Below the pieces are notes generated by a model. It was not told where the DNA came from and ran no database searches. It saw nothing but the letters and a program-made list of their open reading frames with translations. Below, in pieces: positions 33,784-43,791 of a stretch of 64,000 bases of DNA. The first letter of the stretch is position 1. Each line of letters starts with the position of its first letter. The position numbers and the translations under genes are program-made. Location of the stretch: contig JBGUUQ010000028.1 of the NCBI GenBank assembly GCA_045133615.1, positions 1 through 64,000 on the forward strand. Reading direction: 5' to 3'. This DNA is from M3 sp045133615 (GTDB taxonomy: Bacteria; Bacteroidota; Bacteroidia; Bacteroidales; Muribaculaceae).

Positions 33784-34617
33784 TTAAAAGTTTAACGCCC
33801 ACTGCACACCGACCGATGGTAATGTAGTGCGCGAGTCGGGAATAAGAGCCGGTGCAACCTGCATCGACAAATCGGGGGAAATATCAAAATGCGACAACGA
33901 GGCATCGACATACGCATCAAGCATCGCTACAAGATACACACCGACAATACCGATAATACACAAGTCGCGATTGCGACGAAAATAGTCGCGCCGCGATTTC
34001 AATTTATTGGTAAGCCAGGTCTTATCAAGGTCTTCTTCTTTGACTGTCGGAGGATAAAAATCCATGTAGCTCTTGGTCGAGGGGTCATTATCCATTATAT
34101 CCCGATATGCTTTCGTATAATCGGTAAGCATGCGATTATTCCAAGCCGTGGCATATCCGAGTCCCATAAAAGAACCGACTACGATAGGCAGTTTCCAATA
34201 CCGGCGATTGTACAACTGTCCCAATCCGGGAAACAATGCCGACATCCATACAGCTCTGGTCGGGTCGGGATTAAACACTCGCTCTTCGCCGAACTCCTCT
34301 ATCTCGGCAATACTGTCACGAATTGCTTTCAAGCGTTCGGGAGGAATCGATGCCAATGTATCCACAACGGCAGTTTGCAGACTATCGACCGATATAAACG
34401 CTTCGTTTTCGTAACCGATAGTGTCCAACAACTCAATATTTCGCTCCACTTTTGCCGAATCGGTCAACACTATCGGTGTACGACCTTGGTGTGGACGAGT
34501 CGGCTTTTGTGAAAAAAGATTAAATGGAAACAAAATCGCAAAGATCAATCCGAAAATCAACCTTTGCAACCCAAGCTCACGAAGAGCGCGATATTTTTTT
34601 ACACTATTATTTTTCAT
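33784..34617 (-). CDS. DUF5683 membrane protein
   Basis: A 277-residue protein with a signal-like N-terminal helix (LIFGLIFAILFPFNLFS) and the DUF5683 core DPTRAVWMSALFPGLGQLYN, then RRYWKLPIVVGSFMGLGYAT and a late hydrophobic helix. DUF5683 is usually encoded between parB and a LysM transglycosylase in Bacteroidetes, and that order is kept here. The function is unknown; the position suggests an envelope role coordinated with chromosome segregation. It lies 60 nt after parB and 17 nt before mltD. Confidence 0.88.
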   Translation of the reverse strand: MKNNSVKKYRALRELGLQRLIFGLIFAILFPFNLFSQKPTRPHQGRTPIVLTDSAKVERNIELLDTIGYENEAFISVDSLQTAVVDTLASIPPERLKAIRDSIAEIEEFGEERVFNPDPTRAVWMSALFPGLGQLYNRRYWKLPIVVGSFMGLGYATAWNNRMLTDYTKAYRDIMDNDPSTKSYMDFYPPTVKEEDLDKTWLTNKLKSRRDYFRRNRDLCIIGIVGVYLVAMLDAYVDASLSHFDISPDLSMQVAPALIPDSRTTLPSVGVQWALNF

Positions 34618-34677
34618 TACGTATAATAGTGATGTACAGCAGTTTAGCTATTCAATCAGCACAGACCGCCACACATC

Positions 34678-35571
34678 CTAACTATCTTGATGTTTTATGG
34701 TATCAAAGATAGTAATTAATCTCTCAAGTTCCTCTTCATTTTTGAAAGGAAATGTTATTTTTCCTTTACCGGAAGCATCGCATGCAAATTGAACCGGAGT
34801 ATTGAACGATGCTTGAAGGTGCTTCTTCAATATATCAAAATCATGATTGGTAAGGCGGGATGGTGTTTTGGCAGATGCCTCATCTTCGCCTTTAGCAGCA
34901 TTTTGATATGCCTTAGCCAACTCTTCCACCTTGCGAACTGATAAACCCTGTTTCAATATCTCATTGTAAAGTTTCAATTGCAACGCCGGCTTATCTATCA
35001 TCAGCAAAGCGCGTGCATGCCCCATATCCACACGTTTGTCGCGCAACCCGAGTTGCACCTCTGCCGGCAACTTCAGCAATCGCAAAAAGTTGGCAATCGT
35101 GGCTCGTTTCTTACCTATTCTCTCGCTCAATCGTTCTTGTGTCAGATTATATTGTTCGATGAGCTTTTTGAATGTGAGTGCGATTTCTATTGCATTGAGG
35201 TCCTCACGTTGAATATTCTCGATAAGAGCCATCTCGGTGAGTTCACTGTCGTTTGCCGTACGGATATATGCCGGAACCGACGTAAGTCCGGCAAGTTTTG
35301 CCGCGCGATAACGTCGTTCACCCGCAATTATCTGGTACGAATTTGGTCCTGTCTTACGCAGCGACAACGGCTGTATGATGCCAAGTTCACGAATCGACGA
35401 AGCGAGCTCTTCAAGAGCATCCTCATCGAATGTCGTGCGGGGCTGGTCGGGATTTGGAGAAATAAGCTCAACGTCTATGTCATTAATAGCCGAGGAGCCA
35501 CTTGCGGGAACATCGTCCATCGAAATGAGCGAATCAAGCCCGCGACCGAGAGCGTTACGTTTTACAGCCAT
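34678..35571 (-). CDS. parB: ParB-family chromosome partition protein
   Basis: A 297-residue ParB/Spo0J-type protein. The CTPase/ParB domain has SPNPDQPRTTFDEDALEELA, GERRYRAAKLAGL and the box LIENIQREDLNAIE. The central helix-turn-helix is LTQERLSERIGKKRATIANF. A C-terminal dimerisation region ends the protein. It would load at parS, spread, and work with ParA in origin segregation. The start MAVKRNALGRGLDSLISMDD matches chromosomal ParB proteins. It lies 40 nt downstream of parA. No classical parS palindrome was found in the window. Confidence 0.94.
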   Translation of the reverse strand: MAVKRNALGRGLDSLISMDDVPASGSSAINDIDVELISPNPDQPRTTFDEDALEELASSIRELGIIQPLSLRKTGPNSYQIIAGERRYRAAKLAGLTSVPAYIRTANDSELTEMALIENIQREDLNAIEIALTFKKLIEQYNLTQERLSERIGKKRATIANFLRLLKLPAEVQLGLRDKRVDMGHARALLMIDKPALQLKLYNEILKQGLSVRKVEELAKAYQNAAKGEDEASAKTPSRLTNHDFDILKKHLQASFNTPVQFACDASGKGKITFPFKNEEELERLITIFDTIKHQDS

Positions 35572-35611
35572 ATCTTTTTCAATGCGTTATGTTTCTGATT
35601 TCGTTCTTACA

Positions 35612-36382
35612 TTATTTTTTACGATGCTTGGCAATTATCTCCTTGGCAAGCATTATGTGACTTGTGGCACCTCGACTGTCGGCGTCATACAGCAATGCCG
35701 GAAGTCCGTGACTCGGAGCCTCACTGAGTCGGATATTGCGTGGTATCACTGTATTGAATACCATATCGCCAAAGTGCCCTTTCAATTCCTCATATATCTG
35801 ATTGGCAAGACGCAGACGAGCATCATACATCGTCAATAGGAATCCTTCAATTTCAAGCCCCGTATTAAGTTTCGACTTTATTATGCGGATAGTGTTGAGC
35901 AGTTTGCTGATACCTTCCAATGCAAAATACTCTGCTTGAACAGGTATAATGACCGAATTTGCAGCCGTCAATGCATTGACCGTAATCAATCCGAGCGACG
36001 GAGAACAGTCGATAAGTATATAATCATATTTATCGGCAATCTGCGCGAGCAATCTGGCAAGCACACGTTCACGCTGCGGTTTGTTGACAAGTTCGAGTTC
36101 GGCACCGGCAAGGTCGATTCGCGAACCTATCAAATCAAGACCCTTGACACATGTTGCCACTTGCGAACCATCGAGAGGATAGTCATCGACAAGACATTCA
36201 TAAATCGACGACGACATCGACTTCGGATCGATACCATATCCCGATGTCGCATTAGCCTGCGGGTCGGCATCGATGATAAGCACCGTCTTTCCCTCATTGG
36301 CAAGAGAAGCGGCAAGATTGATAGTAGTGGTGGTTTTACCCACTCCACCTTTCTGATTGGCAATAGCAATTATTTTACCCAT
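35612..36382 (-). CDS. parA: ParA-family chromosome partition ATPase
   Basis: A 256-residue Soj/ParA ATPase. It begins MGKIIAIANQKGGVGKTTTT with the deviant Walker A KGGVGKTT, then VLIIDADPQANATSGYGID (Walker A') and YILIDCSPSLGLITVNALTA (Walker B). The frame is open further upstream, but only the ATG at 36382 gives the family N terminus. It drives segregation by patterning on the nucleoid together with ParB. A cluster of inverted TAACTC sites lies about 65-110 nt upstream. Confidence 0.95.
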   Translation of the reverse strand: MGKIIAIANQKGGVGKTTTTINLAASLANEGKTVLIIDADPQANATSGYGIDPKSMSSSIYECLVDDYPLDGSQVATCVKGLDLIGSRIDLAGAELELVNKPQRERVLARLLAQIADKYDYILIDCSPSLGLITVNALTAANSVIIPVQAEYFALEGISKLLNTIRIIKSKLNTGLEIEGFLLTMYDARLRLANQIYEELKGHFGDMVFNTVIPRNIRLSEAPSHGLPALLYDADSRGATSHIMLAKEIIAKHRKK

Positions 36383-36799
36383 AAGAAAATCTACAATTAT
36401 CGATGCAAAGTAAAGCAATTTATCCCGCAACTCCTCGCGTATCAAACTCAAAATGAGTTAAATGTTGATAACTCAACGATATTGTTAATAACTCCGACCC
36501 GACATAGTTACGTACCTAAAATCCGACATTTTCCTCGCTGTATATGTAGTGAATACAACCATGGAAACAACCAATCTATCCGATTGGCTCAAACCGTTCA
36601 GCCGACCATCGAGAGCTTTTATTTTAAAAATATTTCCACACTCATTATTATATATACAAGGAGGAAGAAATATGTATTTTTCGTGGTACTTAAACGATTT
36701 TACCCTCTTTTTGTACGTTTTTACCCGTTATTTGCGATTAAAACTCCGAATTTTGAGCCAAGAAATTTTAATACCATTGTTCATTCAAACTTAACCGAC
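36383..36799. other. Intergenic region between parA and the polysaccharide locus
   Basis: 417 nt without a convincing gene. It separates the minus-strand partition operon from the plus-strand GH2 gene. Apart from the TAACTC cluster I see AT-rich sequence and no consensus -33/-7 pair for either gene. A long plus-strand open frame crosses it but is antisense to parA upstream, so it is not real. Confidence 0.6.
36446..36494. promoter_or_regulatory. Cluster of GAGTTA/TAACTC repeats upstream of parA
   Basis: ACTCA-AAA-TGAGT (36446-36458), GAGTTA-8 nt-TAACTC (36455-36474) and TTAATAACTC (36485-36494, echoing TTGATAACTC at 36465-36474) lie side by side. The spacing and inverted arrangement suggest an operator or ParB/ParA-related binding site. 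The class of binding protein is unknown. Confidence 0.35.
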
Positions 36800-38650
36800 A
36801 TGAGACAAACCCTACTTTCATTACTTCTACTTCTTTCAGTTGTGAGCGGATTCGGCATTCCACGTCCCGAATATCCGCGTCCGCAATTCGAACGTACCGA
36901 TTGGCTCAACTTAAACGGTACTTGGAGCTACGAATTCGACTTTGCCGAAAGTGGCATGGAGAGAGACTTGTTCAAATCCGAAGGGTTCAATGATCCGATT
37001 ATAGTTCCTTTCTGTCCCGAAAGCCCGCTTTCAGGTGTAAATCATAAAGACTTCATTAACTCAATGTGGTATCACCGAAAGATTACTGTCCCCCAAGCAT
37101 GGGAAGGCAAACGTATCATGCTCAATTTCGGAGGAGTCGACTACCAATCCAATATATATATAGATGGCAAGCACGTGTTTGAACATCACGGAGGTTCCTC
37201 CTCTTTCGCGGTCGACATCACCGACTTCGTGAAGCCCGGAGTCGAAAGCAACCTCGTTATCCGCGTTAAAGACGACGTGCGCTCCGAACTTCAAACCGGG
37301 GGCAAGCAATCACGTCGCCTCTATTCTTACAGCTGTCTCTACACCCGTGTCACAGGTATTTGGCAGACCGTATGGATGGAACCTATTGCCAAAGGCGGGT
37401 TGAAAAAGTGTCACATCACCCCCGACTTGGATAACAGCCAATTTATTTTCGAACCCACATTCCTCGACATCGACGGCACTCACACTTTCAACGTACGCAT
37501 CACCGATGCCACCGGCAAAGAAGTGGCTAAAGCATCAGCTCCGGCAAGCAACAGCACATTCGTTGCTACTAAAATAAAGAAAGTTCAGACATGGTCGCCC
37601 GAATCACCATATTTATATAATGTGGAATTCACCGTGACAGATGCTTCCGGCAACGTAATAGACAAAGTAGGCGCCTACGCTGGTATGCGTAAAGTCGAGC
37701 TACGCGGCAAAACTTTCTACCTCAACAACGAGCCTTACTACCAACGTCTTGTCCTCGACCAAGGCTACTATCCCGACGGACAATGGACTGCTCCTGACGA
37801 TGAGCAACTCAAGCGCGACATTGTTCTCGCCAAGGAAGCCGGTTTCAACGGAGCCCGTCTACACCAAAAAGTGTTTGAACAACGCTACTTCTATTGGGCC
37901 GATCATCTCGGCTACCTCACTTGGGGAGAATCGGCAAGTTGGGGTATGGATTGGACCAACCTCATTGCAGCCCGCAATATGATTACCGAATGGGAAGAAT
38001 GTGTCGACCGCGACTACAACGCTGTTTCTCTCGTGGCTTGGTCGCCACTCAATGAAACGTGGAAGACTGATATCAACGGACAGCGCGCCCGTCTCACCAA
38101 CGACCTCTATTTCATTACTCACCGTCTCGACCGCACACGTCCTGTCGTGACAGCCAGTGGCGGATACCACGCCGGATTTACCGACATTTTTGCAGAGCAC
38201 ACCTACGTGCAAGACCCCGTAGAGCTTTACGAACAACTCCGTGTCAAAGAAGACGGCAGCGTGTATCTCCACCATCCCAAACACAGCGCACCTTACAAGG
38301 GCGAAGCATATATGATCGACGAATTTGGTGGCATCCAGTGGATTAAAACCATGAAGACCGCCGAAGTGGCAGGCGAAGATGAATTTTGGGGATACGGCAA
38401 ACCGCCGCGTACCATCGAAGAGTTCTACAAACGTCTTGAAGAGCAAGTCAACGTCGTCCTCAGCCTCGACCATATCACAGGATTCTGCTATACACAGATT
38501 GTCGATGTCGAACTTGAAAAGAACGGCATATACACCTACGACCGCGATGTCAAATTTGACATGGAGCGCATTCACAAGATTTTCACCAAATCACGTGAGC
38601 AAGCCAAGCGCGAAGTAGAACAGATGCTCAACGAACGCAAAAACAAATAG
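36800..38650 (+). CDS. Glycoside hydrolase family 2 enzyme
   Basis: A 616-residue secreted GH2 protein. The signal peptide is MRQTLLSLLLLLSVVSGFG. The sugar-binding domain (about 25-190) carries the GH2 signature RVTGIWQTVWMEP. An immunoglobulin-like domain follows, then a TIM barrel. The acid/base is Glu419 in WSPLNETW and the likely nucleophile is Glu508 in MIDEFGGIQ. The family includes beta-galactosidases, beta-glucuronidases, beta-mannosidases and some alpha-L-arabino-acting enzymes, so the linkage cannot be fixed. At about 600 residues it is a short GH2. The start at 36800 gives the signal peptide; upstream codons are antisense to parA. It is the first gene of the locus. Confidence 0.88.
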   Translation: MRQTLLSLLLLLSVVSGFGIPRPEYPRPQFERTDWLNLNGTWSYEFDFAESGMERDLFKSEGFNDPIIVPFCPESPLSGVNHKDFINSMWYHRKITVPQAWEGKRIMLNFGGVDYQSNIYIDGKHVFEHHGGSSSFAVDITDFVKPGVESNLVIRVKDDVRSELQTGGKQSRRLYSYSCLYTRVTGIWQTVWMEPIAKGGLKKCHITPDLDNSQFIFEPTFLDIDGTHTFNVRITDATGKEVAKASAPASNSTFVATKIKKVQTWSPESPYLYNVEFTVTDASGNVIDKVGAYAGMRKVELRGKTFYLNNEPYYQRLVLDQGYYPDGQWTAPDDEQLKRDIVLAKEAGFNGARLHQKVFEQRYFYWADHLGYLTWGESASWGMDWTNLIAARNMITEWEECVDRDYNAVSLVAWSPLNETWKTDINGQRARLTNDLYFITHRLDRTRPVVTASGGYHAGFTDIFAEHTYVQDPVELYEQLRVKEDGSVYLHHPKHSAPYKGEAYMIDEFGGIQWIKTMKTAEVAGEDEFWGYGKPPRTIEEFYKRLEEQVNVVLSLDHITGFCYTQIVDVELEKNGIYTYDRDVKFDMERIHKIFTKSREQAKREVEQMLNERKNK

Positions 38651-38707
38651 TTTTTAGCTATCAAATAACCCTACAAAACATTTTTACTAACTTAAATCTT
38701 TTATTGT

Positions 38708-40510
38708 ATGAGAAAAAGAAACTTTTTACTCGTAACTGCAGCGTTAGCAACGATGAGCTTATCGGCTCAAGACTTCATCCTCCCGTCGGCAGGAGGTACA
38801 GGAGAAGCTCTTCTCCCATCAGGTGTAACAGCCAATATCACTCAAGGCAAAAATTATGCGTTGAATAAAAACCTCACAGTTGCCGGTTCTGATGCCAAGG
38901 GCTATAAAGCTTATTTCGCAGCCGACGACGGCACTCACGGCGAAGAACTTTGGGTGACCGACGGTACTGCTGCCGGCACAAAAATGGTTAAGGACATCTT
39001 CCCCGGTGCCACAGGCTCCAACATCACTTGGATAACCCGATTCAACGACAAAGTTGTATTCGCCGCTACTGATAGCGAAGATACCGGTAACGAAGTTTGG
39101 ATTTCCGACGGTACAGAAGACGGCACCTATATGGTAGCTGACATTCACCTTGAATCGTCAAATCCTGATGGTTTCTGCCAATTGGATGAAACTCATTTCG
39201 TATTCTTCGCTTATGATTACGAAAGTGAAATGACTGGTGATGGTCAAAAATGGCTTTGGATTTCCGACGGTATCTATGATGAAGATCCCACCGACGAAGA
39301 AGGTACTCACTGTTTGGCTATGGTAGACGGCAAGTATAAAGGCACTTCTTACGACAACCTTTACGACGAAGTCATGCGCGTTGGTCGCAAAGTTTATTTC
39401 AAAGCCGACGTTTCCGACAAAGATGGCGTTACCTACGGTGAAGAACTTTGGGTGACTGACGGTACCACCGATGGAACTTACATGGTATGCGACGTAAACA
39501 AAGAAATCAACTCCAACAAATCCGACGGTTCGACCAACGGTTCTGCTCTTACATTCATGCGTCCCGCTGAAGATGGTCGTTTGATATTCAAAGCATGGAG
39601 CGAAGAAACCGGTAATGAAATGTGGATTACCGATGGTACTGAAGCAGGCACTTACTGCATAGCAGACCCGCGTCCGACAGTGGATGACAACAACATCGGT
39701 AAAGGAACAGATCCCACAATGGTAGGTCGCGCTATGTACGGCAAAATTCCTTATCGCGGATACTCCGACGAATACGGTAACGAATTGATTGTTATCGATT
39801 ATCTCAACAGTACTTACGAACTTTACGACATCAATACCGGTGACGGTAAGGGTGGTGCAACAGTCAACAATAACTCATTCCCCGACACCGGTCAATGGTT
39901 TGACGGCAAATATATCTTCTGTGCTCAATGGAACGGTATTGTAGCCGATTGGGAAGAATCAAAGGGTGGTGAATTGATTGTTTACGACCCCGTAGCAAAA
40001 ACAGTGTCTCTCCAAAGTGACTATGCTCCCGGAGCAACCGGATGTAATTGGGTTAAAGAACCCATCGTAGTCGGCGGTTCATTCTATTGGTGGAACGAAG
40101 GTTCTCTCGGCATCGACAACTCCAATACCAAACTTCACCGTTTGGACTCTGCTACCGGAACTCCTTGCATCGTTTCCAATATCTCGGCTGATGGCGACGG
40201 TATCCACTCACTCCGCAACCTCAACGGTACTCTCTTGTTCGGTAGCACAAAAACCAACAACCTCTACTCTTACTACTATCGTTCAGACGTTGCCGACCTC
40301 GAAACCAATCCCGACGTAATCGTGATGGGTCTTGACTTTGGCGATGACAACAGTTTGATTGAAAACGTAGTGGCTGACTCCAAGACTATCTCTGTTGAAT
40401 ACTATAACATTCAAGGTCAAAAACTTAACGCCGAACCCGAAAATGGTTTCTTCATTAAGAAGGCAACCAAGGCTAACGGTACGGTTCAAGCAACTAAGAT
40501 CGTTAAGTAA
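38708..40510 (+). CDS. Secreted ELWxxDGT-repeat protein with C-terminal sorting-like tail
   Basis: A 600-residue protein with signal peptide (ending LSAQ). It shows repeated ELWxxDGT units typical of a beta-propeller: EELWVTDGTAAGTKMVKDIF, NEVWISDGTEDGTYMVADIH, EELWVTDGTTDGTYMVCDVN and NEMWITDGTEAGTYCIADPR. The last 50 residues (VEYYNIQGQKLNAEPENGFF onward) resemble the C-terminal tails of secreted Bacteroidetes proteins. No enzymatic motif is evident. Its place between GH2 and SusC suggests a glycan-associated surface or secreted role. A strong terminator follows it. Confidence 0.85.
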   Translation: MRKRNFLLVTAALATMSLSAQDFILPSAGGTGEALLPSGVTANITQGKNYALNKNLTVAGSDAKGYKAYFAADDGTHGEELWVTDGTAAGTKMVKDIFPGATGSNITWITRFNDKVVFAATDSEDTGNEVWISDGTEDGTYMVADIHLESSNPDGFCQLDETHFVFFAYDYESEMTGDGQKWLWISDGIYDEDPTDEEGTHCLAMVDGKYKGTSYDNLYDEVMRVGRKVYFKADVSDKDGVTYGEELWVTDGTTDGTYMVCDVNKEINSNKSDGSTNGSALTFMRPAEDGRLIFKAWSEETGNEMWITDGTEAGTYCIADPRPTVDDNNIGKGTDPTMVGRAMYGKIPYRGYSDEYGNELIVIDYLNSTYELYDINTGDGKGGATVNNNSFPDTGQWFDGKYIFCAQWNGIVADWEESKGGELIVYDPVAKTVSLQSDYAPGATGCNWVKEPIVVGGSFYWWNEGSLGIDNSNTKLHRLDSATGTPCIVSNISADGDGIHSLRNLNGTLLFGSTKTNNLYSYYYRSDVADLETNPDVIVMGLDFGDDNSLIENVVADSKTISVEYYNIQGQKLNAEPENGFFIKKATKANGTVQATKIVK

Positions 40511-40522
40511 TCACCCTTATTA

Positions 40523-40571
40523 CAAAGAGATTCTCCGGCTCTCGGAGAATCTCTTTGACTTTTTCTTTTTC
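40523..40571 (+). terminator. Strong intrinsic terminator between the ELWxxDGT gene and susC
   Basis: CAAAGAGATTCTCCG, loop GCTCT, CGGAGAATCTCTTTG is a perfect 15-bp stem (40523-40557) followed by ACTTTTTCTTTTT. It separates the GH2/ELWxxDGT unit from the SusC/SusD unit. Confidence 0.92.
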
Positions 40572-40647
40572 GACCGCTGCTCTCCATGGTCGGAACAACC
40601 TCTATCTCCCCGCAGTGATTCTAACAAAAACCTAACATTCTTAACAG

Positions 40648-43600
40648 ATGAGTAAATCCAATATCCTGAGAACGATATTACTTCTGATTGTCTCGTTCTT
40701 CTCGCTCACAGTCTACGGACAGAAAATGTCTGTATCGGGCGTTGTTATCGACGGCAGCAACGATGAAACTCTCATCGGTGTCACCGTAATGGAAAAAGGC
40801 ACGTCAAACGGTGTTGCCACCGATATCGACGGTCGCTTCTCTATTTCAGTAGAACCCTCGGCTACACTCACCTTCTCAGCCGTCGGTTATCAATCCAAGG
40901 AGGTGAAAGTCAACGGACAAAAAGAAATCACGGTAGTGATGAGTCAATCAGCTACCGCACTCGACGAATTAGTGGTAATCGGTTACGGCGTGCAACGTAA
41001 GAGTGATGTTACCGGTTCTATATCATCGGTTTCGGGCAAAGACCTTAACGACGTGCCCGTTGCCTCCGCTCTGCAAGCATTGCAAGGTAAAGCGGCCGGT
41101 GTCAACATTATCCAAAACACAGGAGCACCCGGTAGCGCCACCACCATCAAAATCCGCGGAACCGGAACAGTCAACGACTCCGACCCCCTCTACGTTGTAG
41201 ACGGATTTATCGTTGACGACATTGATCATATAAACCCCAACGATATAGCCAACATCGAAGTGTTCAAAGATGCAGCATCAAGTGCCATCTACGGTGCTCG
41301 TGCGGCAAACGGTGTTGTGGCAATCACCACCAAAAGTGGACAAGAGGGCAAAGTAAAAGTCACTTTCGATGCCTACGCCGGTATCTCCGAACCATGGAAA
41401 AAGATTGACGTGATGGGCGTGGAAGACTATGCCCTTATGCTCGACTACATCAATGGAACATCCACCTATTCCGCCGAAGGTCAACTCTATTACACCAAAC
41501 AAGACGACGGATCATTCATATACGATGACTATAAAAAAGGTCTTATCGACGCTATCAAACAAAACTCACCGGGCAATTGGTGGGATGCCGTGACACAAAC
41601 AGGTATCAAGCAACAATACTCTGCATCCGTATCGGGCGGTAATGACAAAACCAAATATCTTGTCAGCGCAAGCTACTACGATGAACGCGGTATTGTCAAG
41701 ACATCCAACTACAGTCGTTTCAATGCTCGTGCCAACGTGACTCAGAAACTCGCCAATTGGCTCGACATGACAGTCAACATGTCTTATGCAAACGAAGACC
41801 GTGACATTGTGCCGGAAGGTTCAGGTTCAATTCTCAAAAGCGCACTTTATTACAGTCCTATGGTGCAGACCTATGGTCTTGATGGTTATTGGAGCGAAAG
41901 CCACCCCTTGGCAGTGCTTGACCGCAATCACAACAACACCACCACTGACCGTCTTGACTTAAACTTGAGTCTCACTGCTCAAGTATGCAAATATCTCTCT
42001 TATCAGTTCAAGGCATCTTACTATACCAAGCCGGAGACCAACAATCAGTTCACTGAAGTCAACAAATACAAAGAAGACTTCTCTATGACTGACCTCACTA
42101 CCGTCTATAAAAAGACTACAAAGACCAACAAATGGGAGATCAACAACCTTTTGACCTTCAATTGGAACAACGACCGCCATTCACTCACCGTATTGGCAGG
42201 TCAGACTGCTGAAGGGTACAAATACTCTTATCAGGAATCGACCAAACGCGGTACTCCTACCAACGACGAAGACCAATGGTATCTCTCAAGCGGCTATACC
42301 GGTGACAAAACTTATGGCCTCGACCGCAAATGGACAGCAGTGGGTCTCCTCGGACGTATCAATTACAGTCTCCTCGACCGCTATCTTTTCCAAGCCAATA
42401 TCCGCGCCGATGGTTCATCCAAATTTGCAAAAGACAATCGTTGGGGCTACTTCCCCTCTGTATCAGTGGGTTGGAAATTTTCTGAAGAATCATTCCTCGA
42501 TGCTGCCGAATGGATGAATCTTGGAAAACTTCGCGTAGGTTACGGTATCCTCGGTAACAACCGTATCGACGAACTTTCAATCTACACCTATCTCACCAAT
42601 CAATTTAACTATGCTTACGGAATGGGGCAACACGTATTGCAGCCCGGTTCGACCGCTCTCACCATCGGAAACCCCGATATCAAGTGGGAAAAGACTAAGA
42701 CATTCAATATAGGTCTCGACTTCGGATTCCTCATGAACAGCATCACATTCGGCATCGAATATTTCGACAAGCGCACATCCGACATGCTTTTGTCTGTTCC
42801 CACCGTTCTATCCGCAGGTCTCTCAACCGACCCGATGACCAATGCCGGAGCAGTACGTAACTATGGTATCGAGACATCGTTCAACTATCAGAAGACATTC
42901 GGCAAGTTCAGCTTCAGTGCCGGCTTCAACCTCTCTTGGATTAAAAACGAAGTCACCTCACTCGGCACCGGTAACGAACCTATCTACGGTGCATACCTCT
43001 CAGAAGGCTCGATCGTGGACTACGTGACCAAAACCGCTGTCGGGCAACCAATCGGTAGCTTCTACGGTTATGTTGTCGACGGCATATTCGACTCCTATGA
43101 AGAAATTCAGGCAAGCGCTCAATACGATGCAGGAAAACTTCTTAGCGAACAGACCACCAAACCGGGCGACTTCCGATTTAAAGACCTCAACAACGACGGA
43201 CAGATTACGGCAGAAGACCGCACCTACATCGGATCACCGCTTCCCGATTTCATCTTCGGTATTCCTTTGCAGTTCAGCTACGGTGATTGGGATTTGAATA
43301 TGTTCTTCCAGGGTCAGACCGGCAACGATATATTCAACGTTACCAGATATTACCTTTACAATGCTTCCAACGGCAATGTCAAGGCCGACCTTCGCAGCCA
43401 ACATTGGTCGGGTCAGGTATCTGAAAACCGCACTTGGTATCCCCTCAACATGAACGACGAAGTACCCGATTTGCGTTCTTCCGACCCCAACCGCAACTTC
43501 CGCGCTTCAGACTTCTTCGTAGAAGACGGTTCATACCTCCGTTTGAAAGAGCTTCGCTTGACCTACAACCTCCCGAAGGCTGTAATCTCGAAGTGGGGCA

Positions 43601-43782
43601 TCGACAATCTTGCCCTCTCACTCACCGGTTATAATCTACTCACACTCACCGGCTATGAAGGTCTCGACCCCGAAGTCGGCAGAGTTTCCGGAACAGAAGG
43701 CAACAACCTGAATATGGGTGTAGACCACGGTAACTATCCGCAATCTCGCTCATTCACATTCGGTGTTAAACTCACTTTATAA
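40648..43782 (+). CDS. SusC/RagA-family TonB-dependent outer-membrane transporter
   Basis: A 1044-residue outer-membrane protein with signal peptide (ending TVYG). It has an N-terminal carboxypeptidase-like domain (about 27-105; VSGVVIDGSNDETLIGVTVM, FSAVGYQSKEV), the TonB box and plug (DELVVIGYGVQRKSDVTGSI, SSAIYGARAANGVVAITTK), then a 22-strand barrel ending SRSFTFGVKLTL. SusC proteins import oligosaccharides using TonB energy, with SusD as lid. Length is normal. susD begins 9 nt after the stop. Expected regulation is by the HTCS downstream. Confidence 0.96.
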   Translation: MSKSNILRTILLLIVSFFSLTVYGQKMSVSGVVIDGSNDETLIGVTVMEKGTSNGVATDIDGRFSISVEPSATLTFSAVGYQSKEVKVNGQKEITVVMSQSATALDELVVIGYGVQRKSDVTGSISSVSGKDLNDVPVASALQALQGKAAGVNIIQNTGAPGSATTIKIRGTGTVNDSDPLYVVDGFIVDDIDHINPNDIANIEVFKDAASSAIYGARAANGVVAITTKSGQEGKVKVTFDAYAGISEPWKKIDVMGVEDYALMLDYINGTSTYSAEGQLYYTKQDDGSFIYDDYKKGLIDAIKQNSPGNWWDAVTQTGIKQQYSASVSGGNDKTKYLVSASYYDERGIVKTSNYSRFNARANVTQKLANWLDMTVNMSYANEDRDIVPEGSGSILKSALYYSPMVQTYGLDGYWSESHPLAVLDRNHNNTTTDRLDLNLSLTAQVCKYLSYQFKASYYTKPETNNQFTEVNKYKEDFSMTDLTTVYKKTTKTNKWEINNLLTFNWNNDRHSLTVLAGQTAEGYKYSYQESTKRGTPTNDEDQWYLSSGYTGDKTYGLDRKWTAVGLLGRINYSLLDRYLFQANIRADGSSKFAKDNRWGYFPSVSVGWKFSEESFLDAAEWMNLGKLRVGYGILGNNRIDELSIYTYLTNQFNYAYGMGQHVLQPGSTALTIGNPDIKWEKTKTFNIGLDFGFLMNSITFGIEYFDKRTSDMLLSVPTVLSAGLSTDPMTNAGAVRNYGIETSFNYQKTFGKFSFSAGFNLSWIKNEVTSLGTGNEPIYGAYLSEGSIVDYVTKTAVGQPIGSFYGYVVDGIFDSYEEIQASAQYDAGKLLSEQTTKPGDFRFKDLNNDGQITAEDRTYIGSPLPDFIFGIPLQFSYGDWDLNMFFQGQTGNDIFNVTRYYLYNASNGNVKADLRSQHWSGQVSENRTWYPLNMNDEVPDLRSSDPNRNFRASDFFVEDGSYLRLKELRLTYNLPKAVISKWGIDNLALSLTGYNLLTLTGYEGLDPEVGRVSGTEGNNLNMGVDHGNYPQSRSFTFGVKLTL

Positions 43783-43791
43783 CGTCCTAAA

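Noticed and set aside
35936..36799. Long plus-strand open frame in front of the GH2 gene
   Set aside because: It is antisense to parA and crosses the intergenic region; the GH2 signal peptide begins at 36800.
34678..36799. Classical parS palindrome near parAB
   Set aside because: No TGTTTCACGTGAAACA-like sequence was found here or elsewhere in the window.
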